A stretch of 31,466 bases of DNA from assembly GCA_039923855.1 (NCBI GenBank), contig JBDTBW010000048.1, positions 1 through 31,466 on the forward strand, in the 5' to 3' direction. Each line of letters begins with the position of its first letter. Position 1 is the first letter of the stretch. This DNA comes from 66-474 sp039923855. GTDB taxonomy: Bacteria; Pseudomonadota; Gammaproteobacteria; Xanthomonadales; Rhodanobacteraceae. The notes under the pieces were generated by a model, which was not told the DNA's origin, ran no database searches, and worked only from the letters and a program-made list of their open reading frames with translations. The translations under genes and the position numbers were made by a program. Shown piece by piece: positions 16,068 through 23,852 of this stretch.

Positions 16068-16804
16068 GCCGCAGCCTCCGTGCTTTCCCGCGCGATCGCC
16101 AGGAACATCCGGTCCAGCGCGCCACGATCGCTCGCGAGCGGCGCGTCATGCCGCACGCGGCCCTCGTGCAGGATCACCACGCGATCGCACATCGCTTCCA
16201 CTTCACCCAGAACATGGGTCGAGATGATGGTGGCGCGCTGGTCGGACAAGTCCCGGATCAATTCCCGCAATTGCGCGGTTTGCACAGGATCCAGCCCGTT
16301 GCCCGGTTCGTCGAGCACCAATAGATACGGATCATGCAGCAGTGCCTGCGCCAAACCGACGCGCCGCTTCTCGCCGAGCGACAATTGCCCGCTCAAACGG
16401 TGCGCCATCGGTGTCAAATCCAGCCGCAGCAATTCGCGTTCGATCGCTGTTTTGCGCGCCGCGCGGGGCATACCGCGCAAACGGCCGCAGGCATCAAGAT
16501 ATTCGGTGACGGTCAATTCCGGCCACAAGGGGACGGTTTCGGGCAGATAGCCGATCCGCGCACGCGCGATTTCCGGTGCCTCGTGCAGATCGCAGCCTTC
16601 AATGCGCACGACGCCGGAACCGGGCGCCAGCACACCCGCGATCATCGCCAGCGTGGTCGATTTTCCGGCGCCATTGACGCCCAAAAGGCCCAGCACTTCG
16701 CCGCGATTCAGATTGAACGAAACCTCGCGCACGATTTCGCGCCTAGCCAACCGGCGGCTGACGCGATCCAGTTGCAGTAGGGGGGCGGTGCCAGGCGAGG
16801 CCAT
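16064..16804 (-). CDS. ABC transporter ATP-binding protein (GldA-like)
   Basis: A 246-residue ATPase subunit. Walker A is GVNGAGKSTT, the Q-loop region follows with YLPETVPLWPELTVTEYL, the signature is LSLGEKRRVG (E in place of the usual Q), Walker B is LLVLDEPGNGLDP, and the H-loop is ISTHVLGE. This is the layout of the ABC-2 exporter class used by Gld-like and drug/antibiotic exporters. It is the first gene of the operon. A 10-bp phased repeat lies just before ATG 16804 and may be a control site. Confidence 0.92.
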   Translation of the reverse strand: MASPGTAPLLQLDRVSRRLARREIVREVSFNLNRGEVLGLLGVNGAGKSTTLAMIAGVLAPGSGVVRIEGCDLHEAPEIARARIGYLPETVPLWPELTVTEYLDACGRLRGMPRAARKTAIERELLRLDLTPMAHRLSGQLSLGEKRRVGLAQALLHDPYLLVLDEPGNGLDPVQTAQLRELIRDLSDQRATIISTHVLGEVEAMCDRVVILHEGRVRHDAPLASDRGALDRMFLAIARESTEAAA

Positions 16805-16820
16805 ACGTGAAGCTTAAGGC

Positions 16821-16850
16821 ATTGCAAAGCATTGCAACGCATTATTGCGG
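16821..16850. promoter_or_regulatory. three 10-bp phased repeats upstream of ABC operon
   Basis: The 30 bases read as ATTGCAAAGC, ATTGCAACGC and ATTATTGCGG, three direct repeats spaced at 10 bp, near one helical turn. They start 17 bases upstream of the ATPase start codon. Phased TTGCAA boxes suggest binding of a repressor or nucleoid protein. Function is inferred from spacing alone. The rest of the 16805-17003 gap shows no gene. Confidence 0.35.
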
Positions 16851-17003
16851 TCGCATCTTTGATTCGGCGACATGACACTGCGGTGGCGTTCCCCTAGACT
16901 GGCGGCATGGCACGATAGCTGCACGAACTTTGCATCTGTCCCTAACACGCGTTCGTATACACTCTGGCGTGTTCCAAATCCTTTCCTATCGCGGTATTTC
17001 TTG

Positions 17004-18197
17004 ATGCTAGACACCCTGCTCAATTTCGGCGCACATGGCTTGGCTCACGCCAGTTGGCTTTTCATCGCGCTGTTCCTGCTGATCTCGACCCAGCTCACCA
17101 TTTTTTCGGTGACACTGTATCTGCATCGCAGCCAGGCGCATCGCGGCGTGGATTTCCATCCCGCGCTCGCGCATTTCTTCCGTTTCTGGAGCTGGCTCAC
17201 CACCGGCATGATCACCAAGGAATGGGTGGCGGTGCATCGCAAACACCACGCGCATTGCGAAACGGAAGAAGATCCGCATAGCCCGCAGATGGTCGGCATC
17301 AGGAAGGTGTTCTTCGAAGGCGTGGAACTGTATCGCTCGGCTACCGCCAATGCGGCGGACATGGAGAAGTATGGCCGCGGCACGCCCGACGACTGGATGG
17401 AACGCAATGTTTACGCCAAACATTCCTCGCTGGGCCCGACCTTGATGGCGCTGATGTGCGTTGCGCTGTTTGGCGTGGGCGGCATGGCGATCTGGGCGGT
17501 GCAGGCGCTGTGGATCCCGGTCTGGGCCGCCGGCGTGGTCAACGGCATCGGCCACTGGTGGGGTTACCGCAATTTCGAAACCTCCGATACCGCGACCAAC
17601 CTGACCCCTTGGGGTTTCTGGGTCGGCGGTGAAGAGCTGCACAACAACCATCACGCCTTCCCGAGCTCGGCCAAATTCGCGCTGCGCAAATTCGAGTTCG
17701 ATATCGGCTGGGCGGTCATCCGTGTCTGCCAGAAACTCGGGCTTGCGAAAGTGCTGCGCGTGGCGCCGTCGCTGGACGTGCGTCCCAACGTCAACCTGCC
17801 AGACGCGGAAACCCTGAAGGCGATTCTGACGCACCGTTTCCAGGCGATGACCGATTACTACAAGCTGGTGATCAAACCGACCCTGCGCGAGGAAGCGTCC
17901 GTGGCGCAAGATTCCAAATCAGTGCCGCGACGCATACGCCGCGCGCTGGCCGACGGTGGACGCTGGCTGGATACCGAAGGTCACGCGCGCCTGGCGAGCG
18001 TGATGGAAAAGCGCCCGACCTTGGCGATCGTGGTCGATTACCGCGCGCGGCTGGCGGCGTTGATCGAACAACGTGGCTCCGGCGAATCGGTGCTGGCGGC
18101 ATTGCAACAGTGGATCCTCGAAGCCGAAGCCAGCGGCAACCGCAAGCTGGCGGAGTTCGCGATCAAGCTCAAGGGTTATGCCGTCGCGCGGGCTTGA
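17004..18197 (+). CDS. membrane fatty acid desaturase (DesA/acyl-CoA desaturase type)
   Basis: A 397-residue desaturase that would insert a double bond into acyl chains of membrane lipids or acyl-CoA. The three histidine boxes that hold the di-iron centre are H41-R-S-Q-A-H46, H78-R-K-H81-H82 and H213-N-N-H216-H217. Hydrophobic segments flank them in the usual order. A hydrophilic C-terminal domain of ~110 residues (rich in RLAALIEQRG-type helices) follows, as in Pseudomonas-type DesA proteins. ATG 17004 (MLDTLLNFG) fits the family start; the longer frame adds 44 unlike residues. The ribosome site is weak. A strong terminator follows. Its substrate position (delta-9 or other) is not readable. 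Confidence 0.92.
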   Translation: MLDTLLNFGAHGLAHASWLFIALFLLISTQLTIFSVTLYLHRSQAHRGVDFHPALAHFFRFWSWLTTGMITKEWVAVHRKHHAHCETEEDPHSPQMVGIRKVFFEGVELYRSATANAADMEKYGRGTPDDWMERNVYAKHSSLGPTLMALMCVALFGVGGMAIWAVQALWIPVWAAGVVNGIGHWWGYRNFETSDTATNLTPWGFWVGGEELHNNHHAFPSSAKFALRKFEFDIGWAVIRVCQKLGLAKVLRVAPSLDVRPNVNLPDAETLKAILTHRFQAMTDYYKLVIKPTLREEASVAQDSKSVPRRIRRALADGGRWLDTEGHARLASVMEKRPTLAIVVDYRARLAALIEQRGSGESVLAALQQWILEAEASGNRKLAEFAIKLKGYAVARA

Positions 18198-18224
18198 CCG
18201 TCGTTTCCATTTCTCACGGACAAC

Positions 18225-18254
18225 AAAAAACCCGCCATCACGGCGGGTTTTTTT
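18225..18254. terminator. bidirectional rho-independent terminator
   Basis: A-run 18225-18230, stem CCCGCC (18231-18236), loop ATCAC, stem GGCGGG (18242-18247), T-run 18248-18254. It ends the desaturase message and, on the other strand, could end transcription from rpmB-rpmG. Confidence 0.92.
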
Positions 18255-18262
18255 ATTATGGA

Positions 18263-18307
18263 AAGCTGGATCCCGGATTCCGCGCTGCCCGCGGCCCCGT
18301 GATGACG
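18263..18307. repeat. dispersed palindrome, copy B
   Basis: AGCTGGATCCCGGATTCCGCG, followed by a GC hairpin and CCCCGTGATGACG, matches the right half of the repeat at 12,590-12,632. It lacks the partner left half. Confidence 0.65.
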
Positions 18308-18357
18308 CAATGGCAAAGGCCTTCGCAAAAAACGCGAACGCGCCATTCATGTCAAGA

Positions 18358-18402
18358 ATCTGGATCCCGGCTCAACGTACATCCATGTACTGGCCGGGAT
18401 GA
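18358..18402. repeat. dispersed palindrome, copy C
   Basis: TCTGGATCCCGGC and GCCGGGATGA form the outer stem, with an inner stem GTACATCCATGTAC. It is the same family as copies B and D, with a changed loop. Confidence 0.7.
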
Positions 18403-18419
18403 GTGCATCCTATAAAGAG

Positions 18420-18471
18420 AGCTGGATCCCGTGTCAGCGCACATCCCTGTGCTGCACGGGATGACGTCATC
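18420..18471. repeat. dispersed palindrome, copy D
   Basis: AGCTGGATCCCGTG and CACGGGATGACG pair, with an inner stem GCACATCCCTGTGC. Three copies in a row (B, C, D) fill the gap between the terminator and rpmG. Confidence 0.7.
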
Positions 18472-18477
18472 CTGACG

Positions 18478-18642
18478 TCACTTGATTTTGCCTTCCTTGT
18501 AGATCACGTGCTTGCGCACGACGGGGTCGTACTTCTTGACCTCCATCTTGTCGGGGGTGTTCTTCTTGTTCTTGTCGGTGGTATAGAAGTGTCCGGTTCC
18601 GGCCGAGGAAGTCAGGCGGATCTTGTCGCGTTTGGAAGCCAT
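18478..18642 (-). CDS. rpmG: 50S ribosomal protein L33
   Basis: A 54-residue protein of the large ribosomal subunit. The sequence MASKRDKIRLTSSAGTGHFY, then TTDKNKKNTPDKMEVKKYDPVVRKHVIYKE matches the L33 family in full. It lacks the zinc-binding cysteines of the other L33 paralogue, as is usual in Gammaproteobacteria. GAGGAG lies seven bases before ATG 18642. It follows rpmB after 11 bases, the standard rpmB-rpmG operon. Too short to appear in length-filtered gene lists. Confidence 0.97.
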   Translation of the reverse strand: MASKRDKIRLTSSAGTGHFYTTDKNKKNTPDKMEVKKYDPVVRKHVIYKEGKIK

Positions 18643-18653
18643 GTGATTTCTCC

Positions 18654-18890
18654 TCAGACTTTCTCGCCGCGCGCGCGCAGTTCGGCGAGCACGGACTCGA
18701 TGCCATTCTTGTCGATGGTACGCAGTGCATGACTCGACACGCGCAGCTTCACCCAGCGCTTCTCGCCCGCCACCCAGAACCGGCGTTCGTGCAGGTTTGG
18801 CAGCCAGCGCCGCTTGGTCTTGTTATTCGCGTGCGACACATTGTTGCCGCTGCGCGTCCCTTTTCCGGTGACTTGGCACACTCGCGCCAT
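18654..18890 (-). CDS. rpmB: 50S ribosomal protein L28
   Basis: A 78-residue large-subunit protein. MARVCQVTGKGTRSGNNVSH, then the NNKTKRRWLPNLHERRFWV block and WVKLRVSSHALRTIDKNGI are the L28 signature. GAGGAAAA precedes ATG 18890 at the proper distance. It is first in an operon with rpmG. A possible extended -10 box TGCTATTCT on this strand lies at 19033-19041, but no good -35 was found. Confidence 0.97.
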   Translation of the reverse strand: MARVCQVTGKGTRSGNNVSHANNKTKRRWLPNLHERRFWVAGEKRWVKLRVSSHALRTIDKNGIESVLAELRARGEKV

Positions 18891-19138
18891 GACGTTTTCC
18901 TCTTGATCCCGCATGGCCCGCGGGAGATCGGCCCGGCAATACAGATTCGCGATGCCGGAAGGTCGCCATTTCAGTCCCCGCCTCGCGCACGGGAACGCCC
19001 GGTGAGCCCGGGCCGGCCAAATCAAGCCGCTGAGAATAGCAGGCCGCGGCTGATCGGAGCAACGATGCGTGCAGTAGCCGTGCGGCTGTGGGACAATTCC
19101 GTCTCTTTGTCGCCCCTTCCACGTGGAGTCCACCGATC

Positions 19139-19627
19139 ATGGCAGAACAAACACCGGCCCCCGGCAACGGTCAGGCCGCGCCGCAGCCGCAATTGGCGCT
19201 GCAGAAAATTTACATTCGCGACGCTTCGTTCGAGGTGCCCAACGCGCCGGGCGTGTTCCAGGAAGAAGGCCAACCTCAGGTGCAGTTAAACCTTAGCCAC
19301 AAGGCCGGCCCCGCCGGCGACAACGGTTACGAAGTCGTGTTGACCCTGACCGTCACCTGCACGCTCAACGAGCGCACCGCGTATTTGGCCGAAGTGCAAC
19401 AAGCCGGCGTGTTCTCCGCGCAGGGATTCGCGCAGCCCGATCTTGACGCGATCCTGGGCAGCTATTGCCCGAACGTGTTGTTCCCGTATGCGCGGCAGAT
19501 CGTTTCCGAGCTGGTGCAGAATGGCGGCTTCCCGCCGCTGCTGCTGCAGCCGATCAATTTCGACGCACTGTACGCCGAGCAACGCCAGCGCGCAGACGGC
19601 GGCGAAACGCCCGCGCTGAACGCGTAA
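19139..19627 (+). CDS. secB: protein-export chaperone SecB
   Basis: SecB is a cytosolic tetrameric chaperone that keeps preproteins unfolded and passes them to SecA. The 162-residue product has the family's length. The conserved blocks are QKIYIRDASFEVPNAPGVF, LNLSHKAG, YEVVLTLTVTC, AEVQQAGVF, and the C-terminal CPNVLFPYARQIVSELVQNGGFPPLLLQPINFDALY. ATG 19139 is chosen since the family starts shortly before the QxxIYIRD block. gpsA follows after four bases, the common secB-gpsA operon. Confidence 0.97.
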   Translation: MAEQTPAPGNGQAAPQPQLALQKIYIRDASFEVPNAPGVFQEEGQPQVQLNLSHKAGPAGDNGYEVVLTLTVTCTLNERTAYLAEVQQAGVFSAQGFAQPDLDAILGSYCPNVLFPYARQIVSELVQNGGFPPLLLQPINFDALYAEQRQRADGGETPALNA

Positions 19628-19631
19628 TCCG

Positions 19632-20657
19632 ATGTCCGACGGCGCGGCGAGCACCGTTGCCGTCCTCGGCGCGGGTTCGTGGGGCACCGCGCTTGCCGCG
19701 TTGTTGACGCGCAACGGCGCGCGCGCCCGTTTGTGGGGCCGCGATGTGCAAGCCCTGGCGGCGATCGCCGCCGCGCGCCGCAACGCGCGCTATCTGCCAG
19801 ACACGGAGTTGCCGGCGCAATTGGCGTACCAGCCTGATTTGCACTTGGCGTTGCGCGATGCCGATCTCGCGCTGGTCGCGGTGCCCAGCCACGCCTTCCA
19901 CGCGATGCTCGAGGAAGCCGCGCCGCATTTGCAGCAGCATGCGGGTTTCGCGTGGGCGACCAAGGGCTTCGAGCCGGGCACCGGACGTTTTCTGCACGAA
20001 CTGGTCAACGAGCGGCTGCCGGACACGCCAGCCGCGGTGGTGACCGGGCCGTCGTTCGCGCGCGAGGTCGCGGCCGGATTGCCGACAGCGGTCACCGTGC
20101 ATTCGTCCGACGATGCTTTCGCGCATCAAGTCGCCGGTCTCCTGCATTCATCGGCGTTCCGCGCCTACACCGGCAAAGACATGCTGGGCGCGGAGCTCGG
20201 CGGCGCGATGAAGAACGTGCTGGCGGTTGCCACCGGCGTCGCCGATGGCATGCAATTGGGCTTGAACGCGCGCGCCGGACTCATCACCCGCGGCATGAAC
20301 GAGATGCTGCGCCTGGGCGCGGCGCTCGGCGCGCAGGCGCAGACGCTGATGGGTCTGGCGGGCCTGGGCGATCTGGTCTTGACCTGCACTGGCGAACTGT
20401 CGCGCAATCACCGCTTCGGCGTTGCGCTGGGCCGGGGCGTGCCGCTGCAGCAGGCATTGCACGACATCGGCCAGGTCGTGGAAGGCGCGGTGACGGCGGA
20501 TGAAGTCATGCGCCTCGCCAATCGCCATGGCCTGGATCTGCCGATCTCGCAACATGTGCAGGCCGTCCTGCGTGGGGAAATGACGCCGCCTGATGCGCTG
20601 CGCGCGCTGCTGGCGCGCGAGCGCAAGGCGGAATATCCGGAGCATTTGTTTCGCTAG
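19632..20657 (+). CDS. gpsA: NAD(P)-dependent glycerol-3-phosphate dehydrogenase
   Basis: GpsA reduces dihydroxyacetone phosphate to sn-glycerol-3-phosphate, the backbone of phospholipids and the substrate of PlsB. The 341-residue product has the usual length. It begins with the dinucleotide-binding GAGSWGTALA motif. The TGPSFAREVAAGLPTAV block, GGAMKNVLAVATGVADGM with the catalytic Lys, and ARAGLITRGMNEM with LAGLGDLVLTCTGELSRN complete the family pattern. ATG 19632 lies four bases after secB. A GC hairpin (20689-20706) follows the gene. Confidence 0.97.
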   Translation: MSDGAASTVAVLGAGSWGTALAALLTRNGARARLWGRDVQALAAIAAARRNARYLPDTELPAQLAYQPDLHLALRDADLALVAVPSHAFHAMLEEAAPHLQQHAGFAWATKGFEPGTGRFLHELVNERLPDTPAAVVTGPSFAREVAAGLPTAVTVHSSDDAFAHQVAGLLHSSAFRAYTGKDMLGAELGGAMKNVLAVATGVADGMQLGLNARAGLITRGMNEMLRLGAALGAQAQTLMGLAGLGDLVLTCTGELSRNHRFGVALGRGVPLQQALHDIGQVVEGAVTADEVMRLANRHGLDLPISQHVQAVLRGEMTPPDALRALLARERKAEYPEHLFR

Positions 20658-20688
20658 TCGATGCGAGTAGATGCTTTATTTGAAAAGT

Positions 20689-20706
20689 GCGGCCACGGAT
20701 GGCCGC
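20689..20706 (+). terminator. weak terminator-like hairpin after gpsA
   Basis: GCGGCCA (20689-20695) and TGGCCGC (20700-20706) form a 7-bp stem with loop CGGA, followed by only TTT. It is preceded by GAAAAG that could pair with CTTTC. It is the likely end of the secB-gpsA message. Confidence 0.55.
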
Positions 20707-20771
20707 TTTCACGCGCAGGGACAGCGCATTAAGCGTATGCTCGGCCTTTTGACCTCGCGGAACCATCGCGA

Positions 20772-23700
20772 ATGCAACGCCGTAATGCCACGTCTGAAGC
20801 GTCGTCGGAACCCGCCGCGACCCGCGCGCTGAAATCCGCGGGCGCCAGTTTGCCGGCCGCGTGGCGCCGTCTGTTGTCCGAATCCGGCAAGCGCCGAGGC
20901 GAATCCGGCGCCATCCTCGGTTTTCTGATGGAGCTGTTGCACGACCAGCCGCCCGCATCGCGGGTGGAAGTCGCGCCGGTGCTGCTGGAGGCCGTTGCCG
21001 GCGGCCGGCTGGGGCGCGCGGTGCCGCTGGATCCCAAACAACTGGCGCACGCCGGATTGCCCGCGCCGGCGTTGCGTCTAGCCGCCGGCGTCCTGGGGCT
21101 GCCGCAGACCCAACGCAAGGGCCGCTCGTACGCGCATCTCTCGGGGAGTTTCGGTGACGCGCTGCTGACCGAAATCCTCGACACCGCGCCGTGTCTGCTG
21201 GGTGGCGTCGCCGGGTTGCGCCTCTCGCAGGGTGAACCGCGGCCATTGGATTGGCACTGGCAACTGGAAGCTGATGGACGTCAACGGCTGTTGCCGCAGT
21301 TGCACGAGCATCAGCGCTTGTTGCGCATCGGCGGGTTGTGGACGTTGGACACCGAGCGCGCGGAACTGTGTTTTCTGGAAGGTTCCGATGACGAGGTCGC
21401 GCTGCTCGATGCGCCGCCATTGTCACCCGAATACGGCGAGGCGTTGGCGCAGGCATTGGCATCGTCGTCGCTGTCCAAACGCGTCCCCGCGCCGCGCGCG
21501 TTCGCCGCGGTCGAGCGCGCCGACCTCACGCCGACACCGGTGTTGACCCTGCATGCCTTGACGCGTCACGCGCGCATCGGTGCGGGTACGCCGCCGCTCG
21601 CGTATGCACGGCTCGCATTCGATTACGGCGGCGAGCATCTGCCCGGTCGCGGCGGCGAGCCGCTGGTGCGCCGCGTGCGTGATGGCAAGCTGGTCGAGAT
21701 CGCGCGCAAACGCGCCGACGAGTTGGCGACGATGGAGCGTCTTGAAGGTTTCGGCCTCGCGCCCGCGGTCGATTGCGAAGGCCTGCCGTGGGACATGTCC
21801 GATTCGTTGCCGGAAGACGCGTGGCTGTTTCCGGGCAAAGGCTACGCCGGCGCGCTCGAAGTCAACACGCCGTCGCGTTGGCTGGGCTTGCGCGAGAAAC
21901 TGGAGAGCGATGGTTTCAGCGTCGATTACGCATCGACGTTTCCGTTCGAGGTGCTGGAAGGCCCGCCGCGCTGGTACGGCGTTGCGGTCGAGGAAAAAGG
22001 CGGCGATGCGTTCGACTTCGAGGTCGGCATCGAGGTCGAAGGCCAACGCGTGAATCTGCTGCCCGCGGTCGGTCGCGCACTGTCCGAGCATACGCTGTCG
22101 TTGACGCCGCCGCCCAACGAAACCGAGGACGCAGTGTGGTACGCGCCGGTCGATGAACGCCGCCGCGTGCCGGTGCGCCTGGCGACACTGCGCGCGTTGC
22201 TGGCGCCGCTCGCCGAATACCTGCAACGCCCGCGCGATAAATTGCGTCTGCCACGCGTGCAGGCCGGGCGGCTGGAGGAATTCGCGCAAGCGTTGCCGAA
22301 AGACGCCGGCGTGCTGGATGCGCCAAAAGAACTGACCGGCTTCACCACGCGCCTGCGCGAAGCCGCCGCGCATGCATCGGATGCGGTGCCGGCCGATCTC
22401 GTCGGCGAATTGCGGCCGTATCAACGCGAAGGCCTGCGTTGGTTGAACGCGCTGGCCGATGCGGGATTGGGCGGTGTGCTCGCCGACGATATGGGTCTGG
22501 GCAAAACCGTGCAACTGCTGGCGCATCTGCTCGCGTTGAAACAATCCAGCGCGTTGACACAACCGGCGTTGATCGTCGCGCCGACCAGTTTGATCCCGAA
22601 TTGGCAGGCCGAGGCCGCGCGTTTCGCGCCGACGCTGAAAGTGTTGACGCTGCACGGCCCGGAGCGGGTGCGCAGTTTCGATCGCCTGGCCGGCAACGAC
22701 GTGATCCTCACCAGTTACGCATTGCTGCCGCGCGATCTCGCGGTGCTGCGCGAGCAGCCGTTCGCACTGGTGGTGCTGGATGAAGCGCAGCAGGTGAAAA
22801 ATCCGCGCACGCAGGCACGTCGCGCGCTGCTTTCCATCGCAAGTGCACGGCGCGTGTGTATGACCGGCACGCCGCTGGAAAATCATCTGGGCGAATTGTG
22901 GTCGCAAATGGATCTTGCGGTTCCCGGTCTGCTTGGCGACGAAGGCGCGTTCCGGCGTCATTACCGCATCCCGATCGAACGCCAGGCCGATGCCGAATGT
23001 CAGGCGCGTCTCAACCATCGTCTTGCGCCATTCATTTTGCGGCGGACCAAAGCGCAAGTCGCTGCCGACTTGCCGAAGAAAACCGAGATCGCGCGTCGGA
23101 TCGAATTGTCCGGTCGTCAGCGCGAACTCTACGAATCGCTGCGGGTGAATCTCGCCGAGGAACTGCGCGAGGTGATCCGTCAGCGCGGCATCGAGCACAG
23201 CGGCATCATCGTGCTCGATGCGCTGCTGAAATTGCGTCAGGCCTGCTGCGATCCTCGCCTGGTGAAACTGGAATCCGCGCGCGGTGTGCGCGAATCGGCG
23301 AAACTCGAACTGTTGATGGAGATGGTGCCCGAACTGGTCGCGGAAGGCAGGCGCGTGCTGTTGTTCTCGCAGTTCACCGAAATGCTGGCGCTGATCGCGC
23401 GCGAACTGGATCGCCGGCATCTGAAATACGTCACGCTCACTGGCGACACCCGCGATCGCGCCGAGCCCGTGCGCAAGTTCCAGGACGGCGAAGTGCCGCT
23501 GTTCCTGTTGTCGCTGAAAGCCGGCGGCGTCGGACTCAACCTCACCGCCGCCGACACCGTGATTCATTACGACCCGTGGTGGAATCCGGCGGCGGAAGCG
23601 CAGGCGTCTGACCGCGCGCATCGCATCGGCCAGGACAAGCCGGTGTTCGTCTATCGCCTGATCTGCGCCAACACCGTCGAGGAGCGCATCGAGGTGCTCA

Positions 23701-23819
23701 AGGCGCGCAAGGCCGAACTGGCACAGGCGGTGCTGGAAGGCGGCGGCACCCGCGATCGGTTGTCGTTCGACGAATCCGATCTGGAAGCGTTGTTTGCGGG
23801 AGGCGAAGCCGAGCGCTAA
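20772..23819 (+). CDS. SNF2-family DEAD/DEAH-box helicase lacking the SWIM domain
   Basis: A 1015-residue Swi2/Snf2 ATPase, of the type that moves or remodels nucleic acid-protein complexes. The C-terminal half holds the ATPase core: Walker A LADDMGLGKTVQ near residue 575, motif II VVLDEAQQVKN, motif III MTGTPLENHLGELWSQMDL, motif V LLSLKAGGVGLNLTAADTVIHYDPWWNP and motif VI QASDRAHRIGQ. The N-terminal half is the long accessory region seen in SWIM-SNF2 proteins. The CxCx(n)CxH SWIM zinc finger usual at the N-terminus is absent: ATG 20772 is the first start after an in-frame stop at 20730-20732. The stretch before it is non-coding apart from the gpsA hairpin. Confidence 0.9.
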   Translation: MQRRNATSEASSEPAATRALKSAGASLPAAWRRLLSESGKRRGESGAILGFLMELLHDQPPASRVEVAPVLLEAVAGGRLGRAVPLDPKQLAHAGLPAPALRLAAGVLGLPQTQRKGRSYAHLSGSFGDALLTEILDTAPCLLGGVAGLRLSQGEPRPLDWHWQLEADGRQRLLPQLHEHQRLLRIGGLWTLDTERAELCFLEGSDDEVALLDAPPLSPEYGEALAQALASSSLSKRVPAPRAFAAVERADLTPTPVLTLHALTRHARIGAGTPPLAYARLAFDYGGEHLPGRGGEPLVRRVRDGKLVEIARKRADELATMERLEGFGLAPAVDCEGLPWDMSDSLPEDAWLFPGKGYAGALEVNTPSRWLGLREKLESDGFSVDYASTFPFEVLEGPPRWYGVAVEEKGGDAFDFEVGIEVEGQRVNLLPAVGRALSEHTLSLTPPPNETEDAVWYAPVDERRRVPVRLATLRALLAPLAEYLQRPRDKLRLPRVQAGRLEEFAQALPKDAGVLDAPKELTGFTTRLREAAAHASDAVPADLVGELRPYQREGLRWLNALADAGLGGVLADDMGLGKTVQLLAHLLALKQSSALTQPALIVAPTSLIPNWQAEAARFAPTLKVLTLHGPERVRSFDRLAGNDVILTSYALLPRDLAVLREQPFALVVLDEAQQVKNPRTQARRALLSIASARRVCMTGTPLENHLGELWSQMDLAVPGLLGDEGAFRRHYRIPIERQADAECQARLNHRLAPFILRRTKAQVAADLPKKTEIARRIELSGRQRELYESLRVNLAEELREVIRQRGIEHSGIIVLDALLKLRQACCDPRLVKLESARGVRESAKLELLMEMVPELVAEGRRVLLFSQFTEMLALIARELDRRHLKYVTLTGDTRDRAEPVRKFQDGEVPLFLLSLKAGGVGLNLTAADTVIHYDPWWNPAAEAQASDRAHRIGQDKPVFVYRLICANTVEERIEVLKARKAELAQAVLEGGGTRDRLSFDESDLEALFAGGEAER

Positions 23820-23820
23820 C

Positions 23821-23842
23821 GCGATGCGTTGAATCGCATCGC
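23821..23842. terminator. hairpin between convergent genes
   Basis: GCGATGCG (23821-23828) and CGCATCGC (23835-23842) form a perfect 8-bp stem with a TTGAAT loop, one base after the SNF2 stop codon and ten bases from the end of the DUF4034 gene. No T-run follows on either strand. Possibly a bidirectional terminator. Confidence 0.6.
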
Positions 23843-23852
23843 GTGCTCGGCA

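Noticed and set aside
18263..18471. Possible CRISPR-like array of three repeats
   Set aside because: The units are palindromes of different length with no constant repeat-spacer pattern and no cas genes; they belong to the dispersed repeat family.
21423..23621. 732-residue open frame antisense to the SNF2 helicase gene
   Set aside because: It has no family pattern and is the low-stop reverse shadow expected in GC-rich coding DNA.
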